A stretch of DNA of 64,000 nt from an uncultured bacterium (GTDB lineage Bacteria; Bacillota; Negativicutes; Acidaminococcales; Acidaminococcaceae): assembly GCA_905215645.1 (NCBI GenBank), contig CAJMQS010000002.1, forward strand, positions 71,723 through 135,722, given 5' to 3'. Position numbers and translations under genes: made by a program. The notes beneath the pieces are model-generated. The model did not search any database. It saw only the letters and a program-made list of their open reading frames with translations, and was not told the origin of the DNA. Every line of letters starts with the position of its first letter. Position 1 is the first letter of the stretch. Shown piece after piece: positions 7,264 through 16,212 of the stretch.

Positions 7264-8430
7264 CTACTTGTTCTGCCCCCCATGGAATTCCGGCATCAGT
7301 TCTACAGGATACCCATGGGTATGGAGCAGATAGGTGACGATCCGTTTGGCAGCCTGTCCGTCCCCATAGGGATTGACGGCTTCCGCCATGGACCGATAGT
7401 ATTTTTCATCGTTCAGGAGACGGCAAGTGGCAGCATACACATCTTCCTTCCCGGTGCCAATCAGCTTCACCGTACCGGCAGTGACGGCTTCCGGCCGTTC
7501 CGTGGTGCTGCGCAGCACCAGGACCGGTTTGCCCAGGGCAGGTGCCTCTTCCTGGATACCGCCGGAATCAGTCAGGACAATGTCCACCCGAGCCATCAAG
7601 TTGGCAAAAGGTTCATACTCCATGGGTTCCAGCAGATGGACCCGTTCCATCTTGCCCAGGACCGCTTCGGCCACTTCCCGCACTTTGGGATTCTTGTGCA
7701 TGGGGAAAATGGCTTCCGCCTGGGGATTGTCCTTCAGGACTTCCTTCAGGGCCTGGTATACATGGCGCATGGGGACTCCCAGATTTTCTCTCCGGTGAGT
7801 GGTCATGAGGATCAGCTTATGGTCGGAACGGATGGCTTCCTCCAGCTTCGGATTGTGAAAGTCAAAGGAATCCTTCACCGTAGCTTGGAGGGCATCGATC
7901 ACCGTATTCCCGGTCACATAGATATTGTCCTCCTTGATATTTTCCTTTAGGAGATTGGCCTTGGCATTGGCCGTGGGTGCAAAATGGAAATCCGTGATGG
8001 CTGCCGTCAGTTTCCGGTTCATCTCTTCCGGGAAGGGAGAATACTTGTTCCCGGTACGGAGCCCCGCTTCCACATGGCCTACAGGGATCTGCTTGTAGAA
8101 AGAAGCCAGCGCCCCTACAAAGGTGGTAGTGGTATCCCCATGGACCAGGACCAGATCCGGCTGTGCCTGTTCCAGGACTTCCTTCAAGCCCATCAGGGCA
8201 CGGCTGGTCACATCATACAAAGTCTGGCCTGCGGTCATGATGTTCAGATCATAATCCGGTTTGATCTGGAACAGATCCAGCACCTGATCCAGCATTTCCC
8301 GGTGCTGGGCCGTCACCGCAACGATGGGTTCCAGCATATCCGGATACTTTTTCATTTCCAGCACCAGCGGGCACATCTTAATGGCTTCCGGCCGGGTACC
8401 GAAAATCGTCATGACTTTCAATTTGTTCAT
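7264..8430 (-). CDS. wecB: UDP-N-acetylglucosamine 2-epimerase
   Basis: 388 residues, full length. Motifs of the non-hydrolysing epimerase are present in order: GTRPEAIKM (N-terminus), HGDTTTTFVGA, HVEAGLRTG, GNTVIDAL, THRREN, TDSGGIQEEAPALGKPVLVLR. It converts UDP-GlcNAc to UDP-ManNAc for surface polysaccharide. It lies between a wecA-like gene and atpI, an arrangement (mnaA-atpI-atp) also found in other Firmicutes. Confidence 0.93.
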   Translation of the reverse strand: MNKLKVMTIFGTRPEAIKMCPLVLEMKKYPDMLEPIVAVTAQHREMLDQVLDLFQIKPDYDLNIMTAGQTLYDVTSRALMGLKEVLEQAQPDLVLVHGDTTTTFVGALASFYKQIPVGHVEAGLRTGNKYSPFPEEMNRKLTAAITDFHFAPTANAKANLLKENIKEDNIYVTGNTVIDALQATVKDSFDFHNPKLEEAIRSDHKLILMTTHRRENLGVPMRHVYQALKEVLKDNPQAEAIFPMHKNPKVREVAEAVLGKMERVHLLEPMEYEPFANLMARVDIVLTDSGGIQEEAPALGKPVLVLRSTTERPEAVTAGTVKLIGTGKEDVYAATCRLLNDEKYYRSMAEAVNPYGDGQAAKRIVTYLLHTHGYPVELMPEFHGGQNK

Positions 8431-8447
8431 TTTCCTTCGCCCCTATT

Positions 8448-9461
8448 TCATGATCTATCCTGTAAAATCCCTATTTTCCTAGCACCAATGAAAATCACCG
8501 CCAGCAGGAATACCAGCAGTGCAATGGCATAGATCCCCTCCATTTCCGTCAGGAGCACTGCCGTGAGACAGAGCCCTGCACTGATCAAATACATGAAAAT
8601 CACTGCCTGCCGCTGGCTGAAGCCCATGGCCAGCAGACGGTGATGGATATGTCCCTTATCCGGACTGAAGATCGGCCGCCCGTTTTTGTAGCGGCGGACA
8701 ATGGCAAATGCCGTATCCATGATGGGAAGCCCCAGCGCAATGGCAGGGACCAAAAGCGCAATGGTGGCCGCACTCTTCACGGCCCCGAAGATAGAAATGG
8801 CCGCCAGCATATAGCCCAGGAACAGGCTCCCGGTATCTCCCATGAAAATGGTGGCTGGGTTGAAGTTGTACCGGATGAAGCCGATGATGCCTCCGGCCAG
8901 GGCTGCCGTCAAAACCGCCACCGGATACAGCCCCTGCTGCAGGGCCACCATGATGATGGTGACAGAAGCGATGGCGGATACCCCTGCCGCCAGTCCATCC
9001 AGCCCGTCGATCAAGTTCACCACATTGGTGAAGCTGACGATCCAGAACACGGTAAAGGGAATGGAAAGGTAGTTCAGATAAAAATAGCCGCCCAAGGGAT
9101 TGTTCAGCCACTCGATCCGGATCCCGAAACACACGGGGACTAGCGCCGCAATGATCTGTCCCACCAATTTGACCTTGGCTGCCAGCTGGAACATGTCATC
9201 CAGGATCCCTACGATAGCAATCACTGTGCCTCCCAGCAGGATCCCCACCACATCCCGGGTCAGCTCCATGCTGGCGATGGCAGCCGCCATGAACCCGAGA
9301 TAAATGGCCAGGCCACCCATCCTGGGCATGATCCGGTGATGGACCTTCCGTGCGTTGGGACGGTCCACCGCTCCGATCCGGAATGCCAGTTTCTTGACAA
9401 AGGGTGTCAGGACCCAGCTGATGATCAGCGATATGCTCAATGCCAGTAAATACGTCTTCAC
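8448..9461 (-). CDS. Undecaprenyl-phosphate GlcNAc-1-phosphate transferase (WecA/TagO family)
   Basis: 337 residues, about 10-11 membrane helices. Family motifs: KVHHRIMPRMGG near residue 40, DDMFQL, NVVNLIDGLDGLAAG, FMGDTGSLFLGY, and the cytoplasmic KGHIHHRLL loop. It starts polyprenyl-linked glycan synthesis at the membrane, upstream of the epimerase encoded next to it. First gene of the cluster; a candidate promoter lies about 100 bases upstream. The exact acceptor sugar cannot be told from sequence. Confidence 0.9.
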   Translation of the reverse strand: MKTYLLALSISLIISWVLTPFVKKLAFRIGAVDRPNARKVHHRIMPRMGGLAIYLGFMAAAIASMELTRDVVGILLGGTVIAIVGILDDMFQLAAKVKLVGQIIAALVPVCFGIRIEWLNNPLGGYFYLNYLSIPFTVFWIVSFTNVVNLIDGLDGLAAGVSAIASVTIIMVALQQGLYPVAVLTAALAGGIIGFIRYNFNPATIFMGDTGSLFLGYMLAAISIFGAVKSAATIALLVPAIALGLPIMDTAFAIVRRYKNGRPIFSPDKGHIHHRLLAMGFSQRQAVIFMYLISAGLCLTAVLLTEMEGIYAIALLVFLLAVIFIGARKIGILQDRS

Positions 9462-9555
9462 AAAACAAGCCTTTCTGCGGGATTCCCGCCCAGGGAACTG
9501 TTATTTCTTTCCCTTTTTCTATGATTTCATTCTGCTCTTTTACTCATACAGATTT

Positions 9556-9584
9556 ATTATAGTACAGTTTGGGAAAATCTACAA
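9556..9584 (-). promoter_or_regulatory. Candidate promoter for the wecA-wecB-atp cluster
   Basis: On the minus strand TTGTAG, 17 bases, TATAAT. The -35 is weak, the -10 perfect. No other good promoter is seen before atpB, so the ATP synthase genes may depend partly on it. The remaining 9462-9698 gap shows nothing else I can support. Confidence 0.45.
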
Positions 9585-9698
9585 TTTCTTCCCCCGCTCC
9601 TTTGTGACAATTTTACCATATTTTCTCTTTCCCATCCTGCAGTTCCGGTTTACAGCTTGCCTGTCACGTGCTAAACTGAAGCCATCGGAGGTGTTTCT

Positions 9699-10238
9699 AT
9701 GCATGAATTGATCCAGCTGTTCACGGTATTCGCCCGTATCGGAGCAGTCACTTTCGGAGGCGGCTATGCCATGCTGCCCATTCTCCAGGCTGAAGTCGTA
9801 GAAAAATACCATTGGGCTACCGAGGAAGAACTGGCTGACTACTATGCAGTGGGACAGTGCACCCCCGGCGTCATTGCCGTCAATACGGCCACTTTCATCG
9901 GCATGAAGCGGAAAGGGATCCCCGGCGGGCTCATCGCAACACTTGGCGTGGTCTTCCCTTCCCTGGTGATCATCACACTCATTGCCGCTTTCCTTTCCAA
10001 TTTTGCGCAGATCCAATTCGTCAAAGATGCCTTCGCCGGGATCAGGGTCTGCGTCTGTGTGCTGATTTTCAACGCCATCAAGAAACTGGCCAAGGGAGCC
10101 CTGGTGGACAAGCTGACCATCCTGCTGTTCCTGGTGGTCATGGGGATCAACCTGTTTTCCAATCTTTCTCCGGCCTGGCTGGTGGTCCTTTCCGGGATTG
10201 TGGGGCTGGCCGCGAAAAAAGCAGGAGGTGAATTGTAA
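9699..10238 (+). CDS. CHR-family transporter, N-terminal half-protein
   Basis: 179 residues, a single CHR (chromate transporter) domain with about five to six hydrophobic segments. Signature: RIGAVTFGGGYAMLPILQ and VGQCTPGVIAVNTATFIG. Short CHR proteins are encoded in pairs that assemble into one transporter; the partner starts on the last base of this gene. True substrate (chromate or another anion) is unproven. Confidence 0.85.
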   Translation: MHELIQLFTVFARIGAVTFGGGYAMLPILQAEVVEKYHWATEEELADYYAVGQCTPGVIAVNTATFIGMKRKGIPGGLIATLGVVFPSLVIITLIAAFLSNFAQIQFVKDAFAGIRVCVCVLIFNAIKKLAKGALVDKLTILLFLVVMGINLFSNLSPAWLVVLSGIVGLAAKKAGGEL

Positions 10239-10810
10239 TGGGGCTTCTCTTCCAACTTTTCTATGAATTTTTCAAGATCGGCCTTTTCGCCATCGGCGGC
10301 GGCATGGCCACCATCCCCTTCCTGACCAAGCTGTCGGCGGCTACCGGCTGGTTCACGGAGACGGACCTGCTGAACATGATCGCCGTTTCCGAATCCACTC
10401 CCGGTCCCATCGGGGTCAATACGGCCACCTATGTAGGGTATCACATCGCCGGCCTACAGGGAGCCGTGATCGCCACGTTGGGCCTCATCACGCCCTCCAT
10501 CATCGTAATCATCATCGTCTCCCAATTCCTGAAAAAATTCGGGGACAGCAAATATGTGAAAGCCGTGATGTATGGTCTGCGGGCTGCTTCGGCCGGCTTG
10601 ATCGCCGCCGCAGGCTTCCTGGTCGCCCGGGTCACCCTGCTCCATCCAGAAGCCTGGAAGGCGGGGAACCTGTCCGGTCTCCTGAACCTGCCCTCCATCC
10701 TCTTGGCCGTGATTTTGTTCCTGCTCACCAATCGGTATAAAAAGATCCATCCCATCGCTTTCCTGGCCGCTTCGGCTGTAGTAGGCGTAGTGTTCCATTT
10801 TGCAGGGTAA
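10238..10810 (+). CDS. CHR-family transporter, C-terminal half-protein
   Basis: 190 residues, second CHR domain: FKIGLFAIGGGMATIPFL, SESTPGPIGVNTATYVGY. Overlaps the stop of the preceding half-gene, so translation is coupled in about equal amounts. The two proteins probably form an antiparallel heterodimer, as known for paired short CHR proteins. Confidence 0.85.
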   Translation: MGLLFQLFYEFFKIGLFAIGGGMATIPFLTKLSAATGWFTETDLLNMIAVSESTPGPIGVNTATYVGYHIAGLQGAVIATLGLITPSIIVIIIVSQFLKKFGDSKYVKAVMYGLRAASAGLIAAAGFLVARVTLLHPEAWKAGNLSGLLNLPSILLAVILFLLTNRYKKIHPIAFLAASAVVGVVFHFAG

Positions 10811-10827
10811 GGAGGTTTCTGCTCTCC

Positions 10828-11718
10828 TTAGTCCGAGGTGCTGCCCATTGCGTGCAGCACCCCTTTTTTTACGTACTCCAAGAACTTCTTCAGGGCGGGA
10901 GAAGCCTGATCCAGGCAGGGGAGGGCCATCCCCAGTTCCAGCCGGTCCTCGGTGGCAAAGGGCAGCACCTTCACCTTCCCCTGCCAGCGCCGGCTGCTGA
11001 AAGCATTATCCATGGACAGCCCCAGTCCTGCCTCCACCATGGTCCAACAGGTATACATGTTGCTGGTGGAGAACCGGACATCGGGATGGATATGATATTT
11101 GGCCAAAAACAGATCCGTATCCGTTTCCTGCTGAGGCAGGGGTTCGATAAAAGGCTGGCCTTCCAGGTCCTCCGGCCGGAGGGCCTTCTGCTTTGCCAGA
11201 GGATGATTTCCTGGAATCCAGGCCACCAGCCGGTCCTGATACAGAGGGACCCAATCTCCCAGGTATCCTGGATGGCGGCTGAAGAGACAGCAGCTGAGCC
11301 GATGCTCCCGGAGCCCTTCCAAGAGGGTCTGGTTCCCGGCCTCCTGGACATGGACCCGGATCCCAGGATAATCCTGCTGAAAGGCCCGGAGGATCTCCGG
11401 AAGCCAGCAGGAAGCGATGCTGTAATAGCTGCCCACGAACAGTTCTCCCTGTTCCAATCCCAGGATCCCGGCACTTTCCTCCCGGATCTGCTGGCTCCAA
11501 TAAAGGAGTTCTCGGATGGCAGGCAGCAGCCGGTTCCCCTCCCGGGTCAGCTGCACCCCTTGGGACGTGCGGAAAAGGAGAGAGAACCCAAGGTCCCGTT
11601 CCAGACTGTCCAGCATCCGGGTAAGTCCCGAGGGAGAATACCCCAGTGTCCGGGCGGCGGCGGTGATGCTCCCCTGCTCCACTGCCTGGAGCAGGGCTTG
11701 GTATTTTTCCGTATCCAT
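10828..11718 (-). CDS. LysR-family transcriptional regulator
   Basis: About 296 residues. The ATG at 11718 has GGGAGG 6 bases upstream; an earlier in-frame start at 11793 would add 25 residues before the helix-turn-helix. N-terminal HTH (YQALLQAVEQGSITAAARTLGYSPSGLTRMLDSLE), then a substrate-binding domain. Divergent from the EamA exporter 133 bases away, which it probably controls. Its last codons overlap the plus-strand terminator of the CHR genes. Confidence 0.88.
   Translation of the reverse strand: MDTEKYQALLQAVEQGSITAAARTLGYSPSGLTRMLDSLERDLGFSLLFRTSQGVQLTREGNRLLPAIRELLYWSQQIREESAGILGLEQGELFVGSYYSIASCWLPEILRAFQQDYPGIRVHVQEAGNQTLLEGLREHRLSCCLFSRHPGYLGDWVPLYQDRLVAWIPGNHPLAKQKALRPEDLEGQPFIEPLPQQETDTDLFLAKYHIHPDVRFSTSNMYTCWTMVEAGLGLSMDNAFSSRRWQGKVKVLPFATEDRLELGMALPCLDQASPALKKFLEYVKKGVLHAMGSTSD
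10837..10870 (+). terminator. Terminator of the CHR operon
   Basis: GGTGCTGC/GCAGCACC hairpin (10837-10861) followed by seven T. It lies inside the last codons of the opposing LysR gene. Confidence 0.8.
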
Positions 11719-11851
11719 ATCCAGCCTCCCTCTTTTTGCTTTTTGTATTGCGTATTCAGCAATAGTATATTGCATATCTTGCGCTTCCTGCAATGCTTAT
11801 TTCTTTCTATAATGGAACCAGAAAGAAAAAAACTACAGGGAGGTCTTACCT

Positions 11852-12769
11852 ATGAAACCGGCTGCCGCCAAAATCCTTATGGCCCTAATCATCCTGACCC
11901 GGAGCAGTGCCTTTCTCTTTTCCAAATTCGTCTTGGAAGAACTGACGCCTTTCCAGGCCCTGGGCTGGCGGTTCACCCTGGCATTCCTGGTCATGGGAGT
12001 GCTGCTCCGCCGCCATCTGCTCCGTGCCTGGAAAAAAGATGCCTATCTGGGACCCAAGAGCCTGGGTCTGGGTCTGCTGCTTTTTGCCGTCATGGGAGCC
12101 GAAATGCGGAGCCTGCTCACGGCCGAAATCCACACAGTGGCTTTTCTGGAAAATCTCTCTCTGGCCTTAGTGCCTCTGTTCCTGGCCCTATGGTACCGGC
12201 GCCTGCCCAGTGACCGGATTCTCCAGGGCGTGGGCTTCATCCTGCTGGGGGTAGCCGCCCTCACCATCGGCACCGCCGGGTTCACCCTGGCAGGAGGAGA
12301 AGGCTGGGCCCTCCTGGCAGCTGTTTTCTATGCAGGCTACATCATTGCCATGGGGAAACTGTCCCACACCGCAGACCCCCTGGCCCTGGGGACCCTCCAC
12401 ATGGGTTTCATGGGCCTCCTGAGCTTCGGGGCTGCCCTGTTCCTGGAGGGCGGGATCCCGGTGCCGTCACAGCCGGCCACCTGGCATTCCCTGGCCTTCC
12501 AGGTACTGATATGCAGCTGTTTCGGTTTTGCCTTCCAGCCCAAAGCCCAGCAGTACCTGACGGCGGAAGAAGCCGGTCTGTACTGTGCCATCAATCCCCT
12601 GTTCGCCAGCTGCCTGGGCCACTGGTTCCTGGGCGAGACCCTAGGCGCCGCAGGGATCCTAGGAGCGGTGTATATCCTCACCGGGCTGGGATTCGTGAAC
12701 TGGAAGGGTCTGTCACAAGAGCGACAGACCTCTGTCAGCGGTCAGCTGTCAACGGCCGCTGACCATTGA
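11852..12769 (+). CDS. EamA/DMT-family transporter
   Basis: 305 residues, ten hydrophobic segments in two EamA repeats, the drug/metabolite transporter fold. GGGAGG lies 10 bases before the ATG, and a TATAAT -10 is at 11808-11813. The last 20 or so residues (QERQTSVSGQLSTAADH) are polar and encoded by a 7-base-period repeat, so the original C-terminus was probably shorter. Divergent LysR gene suggests inducible export of a metabolite; substrate unknown. Confidence 0.85.
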   Translation: MKPAAAKILMALIILTRSSAFLFSKFVLEELTPFQALGWRFTLAFLVMGVLLRRHLLRAWKKDAYLGPKSLGLGLLLFAVMGAEMRSLLTAEIHTVAFLENLSLALVPLFLALWYRRLPSDRILQGVGFILLGVAALTIGTAGFTLAGGEGWALLAAVFYAGYIIAMGKLSHTADPLALGTLHMGFMGLLSFGAALFLEGGIPVPSQPATWHSLAFQVLICSCFGFAFQPKAQQYLTAEEAGLYCAINPLFASCLGHWFLGETLGAAGILGAVYILTGLGFVNWKGLSQERQTSVSGQLSTAADH

Positions 12770-12779
12770 CCGTTGACAG
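12734..12779. repeat. Heptad repeat array in the EamA 3' end
   Basis: Units of 7 bases such as GTCAGCG and GTCAACG run from 12734, then continue as their reverse complements (ACCATTG, ACCGTTG), giving an inverted CTGTCAACGG/CCGTTGACAG pair. It overlaps the last codons of the EamA gene. Confidence 0.7.
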
Positions 12780-12783
12780 AAAA

Positions 12784-12817
12784 AGAGAGGCTGCCTCAGA
12801 CAGTCTCTCTTTTTTTC
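12784..12817 (+). terminator. Terminator after the EamA gene
   Basis: AGAGAGGCTG/CAGTCTCTCT stem (one G-T pair), then a run of T on the plus strand. Overlaps the final codons of the convergent MATE gene. Confidence 0.75.
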
Positions 12818-14160
12818 TTTTCCATATATCTCAGCCGCAGGCTCAGGAAAGCGGCGGAGAAGAAGATCCCTGTAATGAGCCCCAGCCAATAGCCGTCCGG
12901 GCCCTTGTGGAGCCCGTGGTCCAAGAACAAGCCGAAGGGCAGGGCAATACCCCAGTAAGCCGCCAAGGCGGAATAAAAAGTGGCCTTTACATCCTTGTAG
13001 CCCCGGAGGACTCCCTGGATGGGAGCCGCAGTGCTGTCAAAAAACTGGAAAGCTACCGCGAAAGTCAGGAAGTGCATGATGGGATCCATCAGATTGGGAT
13101 CTGCCGTATAGAGCCGGGCAATCAGCCCTCTGCCCAGGAACAGGCAGCAGCCGAAAAAGGCCCCGATCAGGATGTTGGACAGCCGTCCCGTATCTGCATA
13201 TGCTTTGGCCTGGACAAAATCCCGGGCCCCTACATAAGCTCCTACGATAATGGTCAGGGACAGGGAAAAGCTCAAGGGCACCATGTACAGCATGTTACAG
13301 AAGCTCATGGCCGCTTGGTTGGCGGCCACCACCACAGTCCCAAACCGGGATACCAGCAGGCATTCCACCCCAAAGAAGCTGGTTTCCAGAAAGATGGCCA
13401 GACCCATGGGGATGCCGATGCGCAGATGCTCCCGGATGTGGCGGAAAGAAAAACCGGAGGTCCGGAATACATGGAAATCCCGGAACACCTGCAGCCGGAG
13501 CACCAGCAGGGCAAAAGAAAGGAACAGCAGCCAGCAGGTAATGGCCGTCCCTACCCCGGCTCCCGGGCCGCCCAAAGCCGGAGCTCCCAGTTTGCCGAAA
13601 ATGAAGATGTAGTTCATGCAGGCATTCACCGGCATGGTCAGGATGAAAAGCCGCATGGTCACCTGGGTATATCCCATGGTGTCTACAAAAGAACGAAGGA
13701 TATTGGCACAAAACAGCGGCAGGATGCCCCAGGCCACAAAGCCCAAGTACCGGAAGGCCACGCTCCGGACTTCCGGAGCCAGGCTCATGGTGTCCAAAAT
13801 CCTGGGCAGTAGCTGGGAACCGGCGCCGATCACCGTCACGGCCAGGGCGCAGGCCAAAACCAGACCGCTGACCACCGCGCCGGAAATCTTTTGGAACTGC
13901 CGAGCCCCCCGATAGTTGGCTACGATGGGCGTCAGGGCCTGGAGGATGCCATTGAGTCCGGTGAACACCGGCATCCACACATTGGTGCCGATGGCCACCC
14001 CGGCCAGCTGGACGGTGCCCGCATGGCCGCTCATCACCGTATCGAAAAGGCTCATGCCTGTGATGCAGAGCTGGGTGATCAGGATAGGGACCATGACCCC
14101 TAGGATTTTCTTCAGCCGGGAACGGAAGGTGCCGGTCCTGGCAAGCGTCATTTCAGTCAA
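12796..14160 (-). CDS. MATE-family efflux protein
   Basis: 454 residues, about twelve membrane helices in two halves (MSLFDTVMSGHAGTVQLAGVAIG at the first helix pair; LETSFFGVECLLVSRFGTVVVAANQAAMS at the start of the second half). Multidrug/metabolite exchanger driven by H+ or Na+. TTG start at 14160 with AGGAG 8 bases upstream; an ATG three codons later is possible. Confidence 0.9.
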   Translation of the reverse strand: MTEMTLARTGTFRSRLKKILGVMVPILITQLCITGMSLFDTVMSGHAGTVQLAGVAIGTNVWMPVFTGLNGILQALTPIVANYRGARQFQKISGAVVSGLVLACALAVTVIGAGSQLLPRILDTMSLAPEVRSVAFRYLGFVAWGILPLFCANILRSFVDTMGYTQVTMRLFILTMPVNACMNYIFIFGKLGAPALGGPGAGVGTAITCWLLFLSFALLVLRLQVFRDFHVFRTSGFSFRHIREHLRIGIPMGLAIFLETSFFGVECLLVSRFGTVVVAANQAAMSFCNMLYMVPLSFSLSLTIIVGAYVGARDFVQAKAYADTGRLSNILIGAFFGCCLFLGRGLIARLYTADPNLMDPIMHFLTFAVAFQFFDSTAAPIQGVLRGYKDVKATFYSALAAYWGIALPFGLFLDHGLHKGPDGYWLGLITGIFFSAAFLSLRLRYMEKKKRETV

Positions 14161-14171
14161 CCAATCAACTC

Positions 14172-16202
14172 CTACTTCATAAATTCGATATGCCTCTTCA
14201 CATAGCCGTACATGATGTAGTTGGCCAAGGCATCTTTTTCTTCCGTATCCGGTTTCTCTTCATCCAAAGTAGCTACGAAGCTCCGGTCGGCGGAATAGTA
14301 ATAGGCCTTGCCCCCAAAATACCCCAGGGCGTAGGGATGGGGTACTGGCTGGAGCAGATCCCGGCCCAAGAATTCTGGAGGCACCGGCTGTCCTAGTAGG
14401 GTCAGCAGGGTGGGTGCCAGATCTTCCTGGCTGGCATAGGCAGTCTCGTCCAGATCTGCCAGAGGCGCCAAGTTCTTGGAAATGAAGATGACCGGGATCG
14501 GCGCCACGCTTTGTTTGTCCTGAGGATTGCTCACCAGGGTCTTGTATTCCCCGCCAGAATGGGGATTGTGGTCCGCCGTCACGATGAACAGGGTACGGTC
14601 ATCCATGAGTCCCTGTTTCGAAGCTTCCTCGAAGAAATGCTGGATGGTCTTATCCACCCAGTACATGCCGCAAACGGTCGCCGTCCCATTGTCCCGGACA
14701 TCCTCCGGCATCTCCGCATAGGTATAGCCATAATAGGGATAGGGCTGGTGCATATCCAGGGTCTTGCACACCAGGAACAGTTTCTGGTCCCGGTGTTCCG
14801 CCAGTGTCTTCAGGGCCACATCGTACATCACATCATTGTGGAATCCCCAGCCGCTGGCTCCCTTATACCCCATATTGCCCAGGTCTTCCTTGGCCAGATA
14901 GTGCTCCATGCCGAACTGGGCCGGATATTCTCGGTATTCATTGGCATAATACCGGCTGGAAGCGTTGATGAAATAGCCTTCATAGCCGGCCTGCTGCAGG
15001 CTCCGGAAGAGAGAAGGCTGTTTGTCCCCTGGCAGATCTTTGTCATAGACCAGCTGGGACCGGAAAGTAGCATTGAGCCCCTGGGTAGTGGGCACAGCCG
15101 AAGAATAATAATGATCGATCCGAGGATATTTCCGGATCAGGGAATCCAGATAGGGAGTAGCATCTGCCGGGATATTGGGATTGTAGTGATGGATATAGTC
15201 CCGGTGGACGCTTTCCAGGATCAGCATGACCACCCGGTCATAGGCCGGCCGTTTCCGGGGAACCGCCTGGGGTTTCGGCAGGATCCCCAATTCTGTCAGC
15301 GCCGCCTGGTCCTGCTCCGTCAAGGTCCGTTCCTGATATTTCCAGGGGTCATGGACCACCTTATCCGTCTTGAAGAAGGCTTTCTGGAAAAAGTTCACAT
15401 TGATGGGATAAGCCACCATGGCCCGGGTGGGTTTCCGGCTTTTCTCCATATCCATTTCAATATCTAGCCCTTCCACACTGTTGGCTGTCTGATAGATGCC
15501 TTCCGCCAACAGCAGATACGCCCCATTGAGCCCCATGGCCAGGATCACCACGCAGAGCAGGGACCAGGGCAGATTGGGCTCCTGCCGCCGGGGACGGCTG
15601 ACCCGGAACAGAGGGATGAAAGCCAGAAGCACCGCTCCGATCAGGCCCAGCTGCCAGTTTTCCGTGGTACTGAGGATCCCCTTGGCAGCATAGATGTTCA
15701 AGTTGTCGAACAAGACGCTCTCCACATGCATGGAGGTATTCCAAAAATAGATCCCATCTCCCAGGATCAGGATACAGGTCACATAATAGACCAGGAAATA
15801 AATGGCTTTCAGGATCCGGTTGGGCCAGTGGTGGTAGCACATGGCCGCCAGGAGCACCAGAACGATATTATTGAAGAGCCCGGCCAACACGGAAAGTGTC
15901 GTCATGAAGCCCGGATCCAGCTCCAGGTAGGACACCATGAACAGGGCATCCGCCAGATACAGGACCCCGGCGACCACCACGGGGAAATACCGTTTCACCC
16001 GATCCCGGATGCGCCGCCGCTGGGCGTACAGGAAGAGCACCACCCAGGAAAGCAGCAGGTCCCGGCAGAAATAGTTCAGGGTATGGTACCAGAATTCAGC
16101 CCAGGGAAAGGGCACGATGTCTTTCAAAAAATTCCAGCGGTAATAGGCTTCCGCTGCAAAACACAGGAGCAGGACCACTCCGTAAATCACTTTCTTTTTC
16201 AC
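14172..16202 (-). CDS. LTA synthase/phosphoglycerol transferase-like membrane sulfatase-fold enzyme
   Basis: 676 residues: five or more N-terminal membrane helices (to about 240) and a C-terminal sulfatase-fold domain. VMLILESVHRDY carries the first metal ligand, PTTQGLNATF the likely Thr nucleophile, and VTADHNPHSGG the Asp-His metal site. Such enzymes move phosphoglycerol or phosphoethanolamine onto surface glycans. Since this bacterium probably has an outer membrane, a glycan or lipid A modification is as likely as lipoteichoic acid. GTG start at 16202, with GAGAGG upstream. Confidence 0.82.
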   Translation of the reverse strand: MKKKVIYGVVLLLCFAAEAYYRWNFLKDIVPFPWAEFWYHTLNYFCRDLLLSWVVLFLYAQRRRIRDRVKRYFPVVVAGVLYLADALFMVSYLELDPGFMTTLSVLAGLFNNIVLVLLAAMCYHHWPNRILKAIYFLVYYVTCILILGDGIYFWNTSMHVESVLFDNLNIYAAKGILSTTENWQLGLIGAVLLAFIPLFRVSRPRRQEPNLPWSLLCVVILAMGLNGAYLLLAEGIYQTANSVEGLDIEMDMEKSRKPTRAMVAYPINVNFFQKAFFKTDKVVHDPWKYQERTLTEQDQAALTELGILPKPQAVPRKRPAYDRVVMLILESVHRDYIHHYNPNIPADATPYLDSLIRKYPRIDHYYSSAVPTTQGLNATFRSQLVYDKDLPGDKQPSLFRSLQQAGYEGYFINASSRYYANEYREYPAQFGMEHYLAKEDLGNMGYKGASGWGFHNDVMYDVALKTLAEHRDQKLFLVCKTLDMHQPYPYYGYTYAEMPEDVRDNGTATVCGMYWVDKTIQHFFEEASKQGLMDDRTLFIVTADHNPHSGGEYKTLVSNPQDKQSVAPIPVIFISKNLAPLADLDETAYASQEDLAPTLLTLLGQPVPPEFLGRDLLQPVPHPYALGYFGGKAYYYSADRSFVATLDEEKPDTEEKDALANYIMYGYVKRHIEFMK

Positions 16203-16212
16203 TGGCAGCCTC

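Noticed and set aside
12734..12779. CRISPR-like repeat
   Set aside because: Units are 7 bases without spacers, and there are no cas genes.
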